Shown: positions 61,134 through 64,000 of the stretch, piece after piece
Layout of the letters: each line of letters begins with the position of its first letter
How positions within the stretch are numbered: the first letter of the stretch is position 1
Assembly (NCBI GenBank): GCA_022793065.1
Contig: JAAWCE010000001.1
Coordinates: 93,470 to 157,469 of the forward strand
Source of the DNA: Lachnospiraceae bacterium
GTDB lineage: Bacteria; Bacillota; Clostridia; Lachnospirales; Lachnospiraceae
Direction of reading: 5' to 3'
Length of the DNA stretch: 64,000 bases
Notes under the pieces: model-generated
What the model was told of the DNA's origin: nothing
What the model saw: the letters and a program-made list of their open reading frames with translations, nothing else
Database searches by the model: none
Made by a program: the position numbers and the translations under genes

Positions 61134-62087
61134 ATGGGAAATATATATGATGGCGCATTCCGGACAATTCTGAATGACTGCCGGAAATTGATTATACCAG
61201 TGATTAATGAGATTTTTGATGAAAACTATACAGGAAATGAAGTGATTCAGTTTTTCCCCAATGAGCATTTTTTAGATCAGCAGGATGGTGCAGACAAGGA
61301 ACGGATAACCGACACTAATTTGAGGATTATTGGCAAAGAAACAAAAAAGTACCATATTGAGTGTGAGAGCAGCCTTCCAGATGGGAAAATAACAGTGAGG
61401 CTTTTTGAATATGATGCCCAAATTGCGCTTGATGAAGGTACAGTTACGAAGGAAACCCTGACGGTGACATTCCCCAATACAGCTGTGCTGTATCTGCGGA
61501 CTTACCAAAAGACGCCGGATAAGATGAAATATGTGATAGTCACGCCAGGAGGAACGGTGCAATATGATGTGCCGATAATGAAAGTTCAGACCTATTCCCT
61601 TGATGATATATTTGAAAAAAATTTGTTGATGCTGCTTCCGTTTTACATTTTCTCGCATGAGAAAAAATTTGAAGAATATAATACTGATGAACGAAAATTG
61701 GAAGAATTAAAGGGGGAATATCAGGTGATTTTGGAAAGGCTTCAGCAGCTGGAGCAGCAGGAAGCGATTGGGGCGTTTGACAAGCGTACCATTATAGAAC
61801 TATCAGGCGATGTGATTAAAGAAATAGCGGGGAAGTATGAGAATGTGCGGAAAGGCGTAGGTGATATGATGAGCGGAGCATTGATTGAAACGGAAGCAAG
61901 GACTATACTACAACAGGGGATACAACAGGGGATGCAACAGGGGATGCAACAGGGAATAAGCGAAACGAGAGAAAAAACGGCGATTAAGTTGTTGAAAAGA
62001 GGAAAGCTTACAGTTGAGGAAATAGCGGAGGATACAGGACTTAGCGTGGAGGAAATAGAGCAGCTCGCGGGGCTTCAGACAATGTAA
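61134..62087 (+). CDS. Rpn-family PD-(D/E)XK nuclease (recombination-promoting, intact copy)
   Basis: 317 residues. N-terminal PD-(D/E)XK-type core: AFRTILNDCRKLIIPVIN, then YHIECESSLPDGKITVRLFEYDAQIAL with the acidic and Gln positions of the PDDEXK_2 (Rpn) family, and TVQYDVPIMKVQTYSLDDIF. The C-terminus has helices, then QQGMQQGMQQGI tandem repeats and a short helix-turn-helix-like tail (LTVEEIAEDTGLSVEEIEQL). Rpn proteins are DNA nucleases that promote recombination and in some bacteria provide phage defence controlled by an internal small antitoxin. AAGGGGG precedes the ATG. The paralogue at 49077-50029 is frameshifted. Confidence 0.85.
   Translation: MGNIYDGAFRTILNDCRKLIIPVINEIFDENYTGNEVIQFFPNEHFLDQQDGADKERITDTNLRIIGKETKKYHIECESSLPDGKITVRLFEYDAQIALDEGTVTKETLTVTFPNTAVLYLRTYQKTPDKMKYVIVTPGGTVQYDVPIMKVQTYSLDDIFEKNLLMLLPFYIFSHEKKFEEYNTDERKLEELKGEYQVILERLQQLEQQEAIGAFDKRTIIELSGDVIKEIAGKYENVRKGVGDMMSGALIETEARTILQQGIQQGMQQGMQQGISETREKTAIKLLKRGKLTVEEIAEDTGLSVEEIEQLAGLQTM
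61909..61958 (+). repeat. 12-bp tandem repeats CAACAGGGGATG
   Basis: Four near-perfect 12-bp units in frame, encoding QQGI/QQGM. Such runs expand and contract easily by slippage or recombination without breaking the frame. Confidence 0.85.
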
Positions 62088-62399
62088 AATGATATGATAT
62101 ATAGAAAGAGGAGCTGTCAGCAAGTGATTGTGGCAGTTCCGCACAGCGAGTATTTCCGTTTATTAAATCTGTAAATAAAGATAAAAATTCTTCATTTTCC
62201 CGCATTCTGCGGGCCGCCTGGGCGCGTTTAGAACTCCTAAACAAATCAGAGATTTGATGGTAAATCTTTTGCAGCCAACGATGGATATTCGTATCTGTGA
62301 AATTAAGACTCACTATTTGATACAAAGAAATGCGGCATAGGCACAAGGGTGTCGGTTTTGCAGAAAACCGGCTGTTTTTATATACAGGAGGATTTGAGG
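62088..62399. other. Intergenic region with a terminator-like hairpin and GC-rich patch
   Basis: CGGTTTT-GCAG-AAAACCG at 62353-62370, followed by GCTGTTTTT, is a terminator-like hairpin just before the next gene. A GC-rich patch at 62200-62227 (CGCATTCTGCGGGCCGCCTGG) is unlike its AT-rich surroundings. A minus-strand frame (62111-62346, including LFRSSKRAQAARRMRENEEF) is open and looks partly protein-like, but it has no ribosome site; it may be a gene fragment. Confidence 0.4.
62353..62379 (+). terminator. Terminator-like hairpin before the small gene at 62400
   Basis: Seven-bp stem CGGTTTT/AAAACCG with a 4-base loop and a T5 run a few bases later. It lies only 20 bases before the next start, so it could be an attenuator as well as a terminator of the Rpn-like gene. 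Confidence 0.5.
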
Positions 62400-62585
62400 A
62401 TGCCTACGATAACGAAAAAGGAACTCGAAGAATATAAAAAGATGTGTTATGATAGAGAACACGGAAGGCTTTTAACAATAGATGGATTGCGGCTGATTTG
62501 CGATAGGTTAAACAGAGACCCGGAGGTCATTGGGAAGCATTTTCTTGAAACTCTGGCCAGAATCCAGTCTGCAGATAAACGATAA
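62400..62585 (+). CDS. Small helical protein, unknown
   Basis: 61 residues: PTITKKELEEYKKMCYDREH, then LLTIDGLRLICDRLNRDPEVIG and a final helix; basic-acidic and soluble. A strong AGGAGG ribosome site lies eight bases upstream. It is 51 bases before the next unknown gene and probably in one unit with it. Size and composition would fit an accessory or antitoxin-like protein, but nothing specific supports that. Confidence 0.6.
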   Translation: MPTITKKELEEYKKMCYDREHGRLLTIDGLRLICDRLNRDPEVIGKHFLETLARIQSADKR

Positions 62586-62636
62586 TCTCGCGAAATTTAC
62601 AAGCTCTGTTATAGAACGAGAAACAGAGGTAATTTT

Positions 62637-63284
62637 ATGGCAATAGCACAAGATGCATTTTATATTCCAGACGATATTGCAATAGGACTGGCGACCGGCT
62701 TATACCGTAGAATCGGCAGTGTTGTTCGTTATGCAGTAGGACCAAACAAGGGTCAGATTGTGAAGAACCTTCAGCCTATTGATTTGAAGGCGGCAGAACA
62801 GGCTCAAGGTTTAGGTGCAAAGGCAATCCAGTTTGTGGCAAACCATAAAAAAGAAGTTGGTATTGCAGCTATCGGTGTTGCTATCGTTTGGGGATATACG
62901 GCTTGGAAAAATCATGAGCCAAAGGTGCTTACGGAATTCCGTGCTGCGCTGAAGGTGTATATCGAAACAATTCGTACTGGCAATATGAGTGTTGAGAAAA
63001 TTGATAATCTGATGGTAGCGCTGGAAGAACTGAAAAAGCACAAGAACTACGATAAAATCATCATTCAGCTTATAACGGAAGAACTTGAAGTTTTGGTGGG
63101 TCGTATTTATGATTACACAATCAAACTGGCAGAGGATAATGCTGTTGAACTATCCGATGATGAGTTGAATCTGGATAACAGTGCGATCATCAACCTGCAG
63201 TTTTATCTGAAGGCACAAAAAAGAATATTTGAAGCTGCGGCTTTATGCAAAAAGCGCCTCACTACCGGAACTCAAATCCAGTAG
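62637..63284 (+). CDS. Conserved accessory protein with one hydrophobic segment, unknown
   Basis: 215 residues. The N-terminal block FYIPDDIAIGLATGLYRRIG and VVRYAVGPNKGQIVKNLQPI looks conserved; a hydrophobic stretch (VGIAAIGVAIVWGYTAW) lies at about residues 79-95; the rest is helical and charged. A GAGGTAATTTT ribosome site precedes the ATG. Its stop codon is inside a perfect terminator hairpin. I cannot name a family; its place between a Rpn gene and recombinase remains suggests mobile or defence-related DNA. Confidence 0.6.
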   Translation: MAIAQDAFYIPDDIAIGLATGLYRRIGSVVRYAVGPNKGQIVKNLQPIDLKAAEQAQGLGAKAIQFVANHKKEVGIAAIGVAIVWGYTAWKNHEPKVLTEFRAALKVYIETIRTGNMSVEKIDNLMVALEELKKHKNYDKIIIQLITEELEVLVGRIYDYTIKLAEDNAVELSDDELNLDNSAIINLQFYLKAQKRIFEAAALCKKRLTTGTQIQ

Positions 63285-63295
63285 TGAGGCGTTTC
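63255..63295 (+). terminator. Terminator containing the stop codon of the preceding gene
   Basis: CGCCTCACTAC (63255-63265) and GTAGTGAGGCG (63281-63291) form a perfect 11-bp stem with a 15-base loop, followed by TTTCT. The TAG stop lies in the right arm. It can also act for the minus strand, where recombinase remains approach. Confidence 0.8.
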
Positions 63296-63309
63296 TGAGT
63301 CTATGGGGA

Positions 63310-63810
63310 TTATGCTTTTATTTCCTGTCCGTGTTTGAAGGTGATGCGAATATCGTCTGCGCTGTAGACAGTGGCGTAATCCACCAGCGCATGCCCGTGA
63401 GTGTGTCCGGCAGTTCCTTAAAGGACTGGAGGAAGGCTTCAATGTCGGCTCGTTGTAGCTGCATTTGCTGGAGCTGGGCCATGACTGTCTCCAAGCGCTT
63501 CTTTAGTGAAAGGTCAGCATCATACCGTCAGCGACCGAAATGTACTCGATTTGTTTTTGAAGACTTCTGCATCGTGTTTAGCAAGGCCCATCACCGAAGA
63601 GGTCAGTTCCTTGAACCTGTTCTCTCGAATGCCGGTGGTAACGCAGTCGCCGGAAGTCGGGCAGCGCCAATAATGCATCTTGCCGCCATTGGCTGACTTG
63701 CTGGGTTGCGTATTCCTACGGAAGGTGCTGCCGCAATGTTTACAGCGGATTCTGGTAGTAAACTCATTGAAGCGGCCATCCGTGCAGTTGGCCATATAGT
63801 GGATGGTGCC
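63310..63810 (-). pseudogene. Remnant of a large serine recombinase C-terminus
   Basis: On the minus strand from about 63810: NCTDGRFNEFTTRIRCKHCG with the recombinase zinc-ribbon Cys pair and WRCPTSGDC, then, after frame changes near 63545, 63500 and 63390, EYISVADGMMLTF, LKKRLETVMAQLQQMQLQRA and finally DYATVYSADDIRITFKHG to a stop at 63310. These are the zinc-ribbon, coiled-coil and terminal parts of a large serine recombinase, in order but in different frames. The N-terminal catalytic domain is absent. It is a relic of an integrated element. Confidence 0.75.
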
Positions 63811-63885
63811 AAATGGTATAAAAATAGGAGCAACTCCGAAGGGCTACTCCTAAATGGTATTTGCAGTATCAGCTTGGTTTGTTGG

Positions 63886-64000
63886 TTAGAACAACTCTAT
63901 ACGACCAAGCAGTAGGTCTATCAGATTGCAATGGAAAATTCCGTTGTCATCATAGAAGTTATGAGGAATATCCATACGAACAATGATTTTTTTGAAAAAG
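63886..64000 (-). CDS. Partial minus-strand reading frame at the window edge
   Basis: Open from the right edge to a stop at 63886 (minus strand), ending IPHNFYDDNGIFHCNLIDLL, then LGRIELF. It has the look of a real C-terminus but is too short to identify. The 75 bases between it and the recombinase remnant show nothing definite. Confidence 0.3.
   Translation of the reverse strand, partial: FFKKIIVRMDIPHNFYDDNGIFHCNLIDLLLGRIELF

Noticed and set aside
62041..62346. Minus-strand gene of about 100 codons after the Rpn-like gene
   Set aside because: Overlaps the end of the Rpn-like gene, no ribosome site; kept only as a possible fragment in the intergenic note.
1..64000. tRNA or rRNA genes
   Set aside because: No T-loop-like GGTTCGA-type blocks with cloverleaf context and no rRNA-like sequence were seen on either strand.

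Overview
The window is about 64 kb of chromosome from a spore-forming anaerobe of the class Clostridia, most likely family Lachnospiraceae. The evidence is a complete spoIIIAA-AH operon, spoIVB, a clostridial-type housekeeping order (asp23-nusB-xseA-xseB-ispA-dxs-tlyA-nadK-argR-recN-spoIVB), moderate GC, strong GGAGG ribosome binding sites, and accessory families common in that group. Species cannot be told from the sequence. No tRNA, rRNA or CRISPR array was found.

Layout. 1-7.6 kb: 3' part of pyrE, three poorly known genes (two small membrane proteins and a 698-residue protein), then a purine operon purE-purM-purN-purD ending with a zinc-ribbon/HTH protein. 7.6-14.5 kb: an SH3b membrane protein with a repetitive cytoplasmic tail, a GntR-type regulator with clpC, a small conserved protein and radA. 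14.5-22.1 kb: a flavodoxin-like gene, then a three-gene signalling operon: a response regulator with a damaged HD-GYP domain, a hybrid histidine kinase with Hpt, and a hybrid kinase fused to a DegV lipid-binding domain. 22.2-26.6 kb: an export/modification locus with an ABC exporter, a leader-bearing 148-residue protein, a PqqD/HPr-kinase-like protein and a divergent S26 peptidase. 26.6-48.9 kb: sporulation, nucleotide, translation, isoprenoid and DNA-repair housekeeping genes, with two transglutaminase-like secreted proteins.

49-64 kb is an accessory region beginning directly after spoIVB, where Clostridia normally carry spo0A. It is bounded by two related Rpn/PD-(D/E)XK genes, one frameshifted at 49.1-50.0 kb and one intact at 61.1 kb. 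It holds a decayed copy of the spoIVB 3' end, a YciI-like gene, a small Cys-containing protein, a TnpB-like gene that is frameshifted in a G6 run and appears to lack its RuvC catalytic residues, and a striking 8-kb operon (52.9-60.8 kb). That operon encodes a 1214-residue fusion (metallophosphatase, glycerol-3-phosphate-cytidylyltransferase-like, Gfo/Idh/MocA oxidoreductase, glycerophosphodiester phosphodiesterase) followed by two large related transferase-like proteins. I infer a glycerophosphate- or polyol-phosphate-type glycopolymer pathway; this is the best candidate for an undescribed system here. The right end holds two unknown genes and decayed serine-recombinase sequence.

The second candidate novelty is the DegV-fused hybrid kinase in its signalling operon, and the third is the leader-protein/PqqD-kinase/exporter locus.
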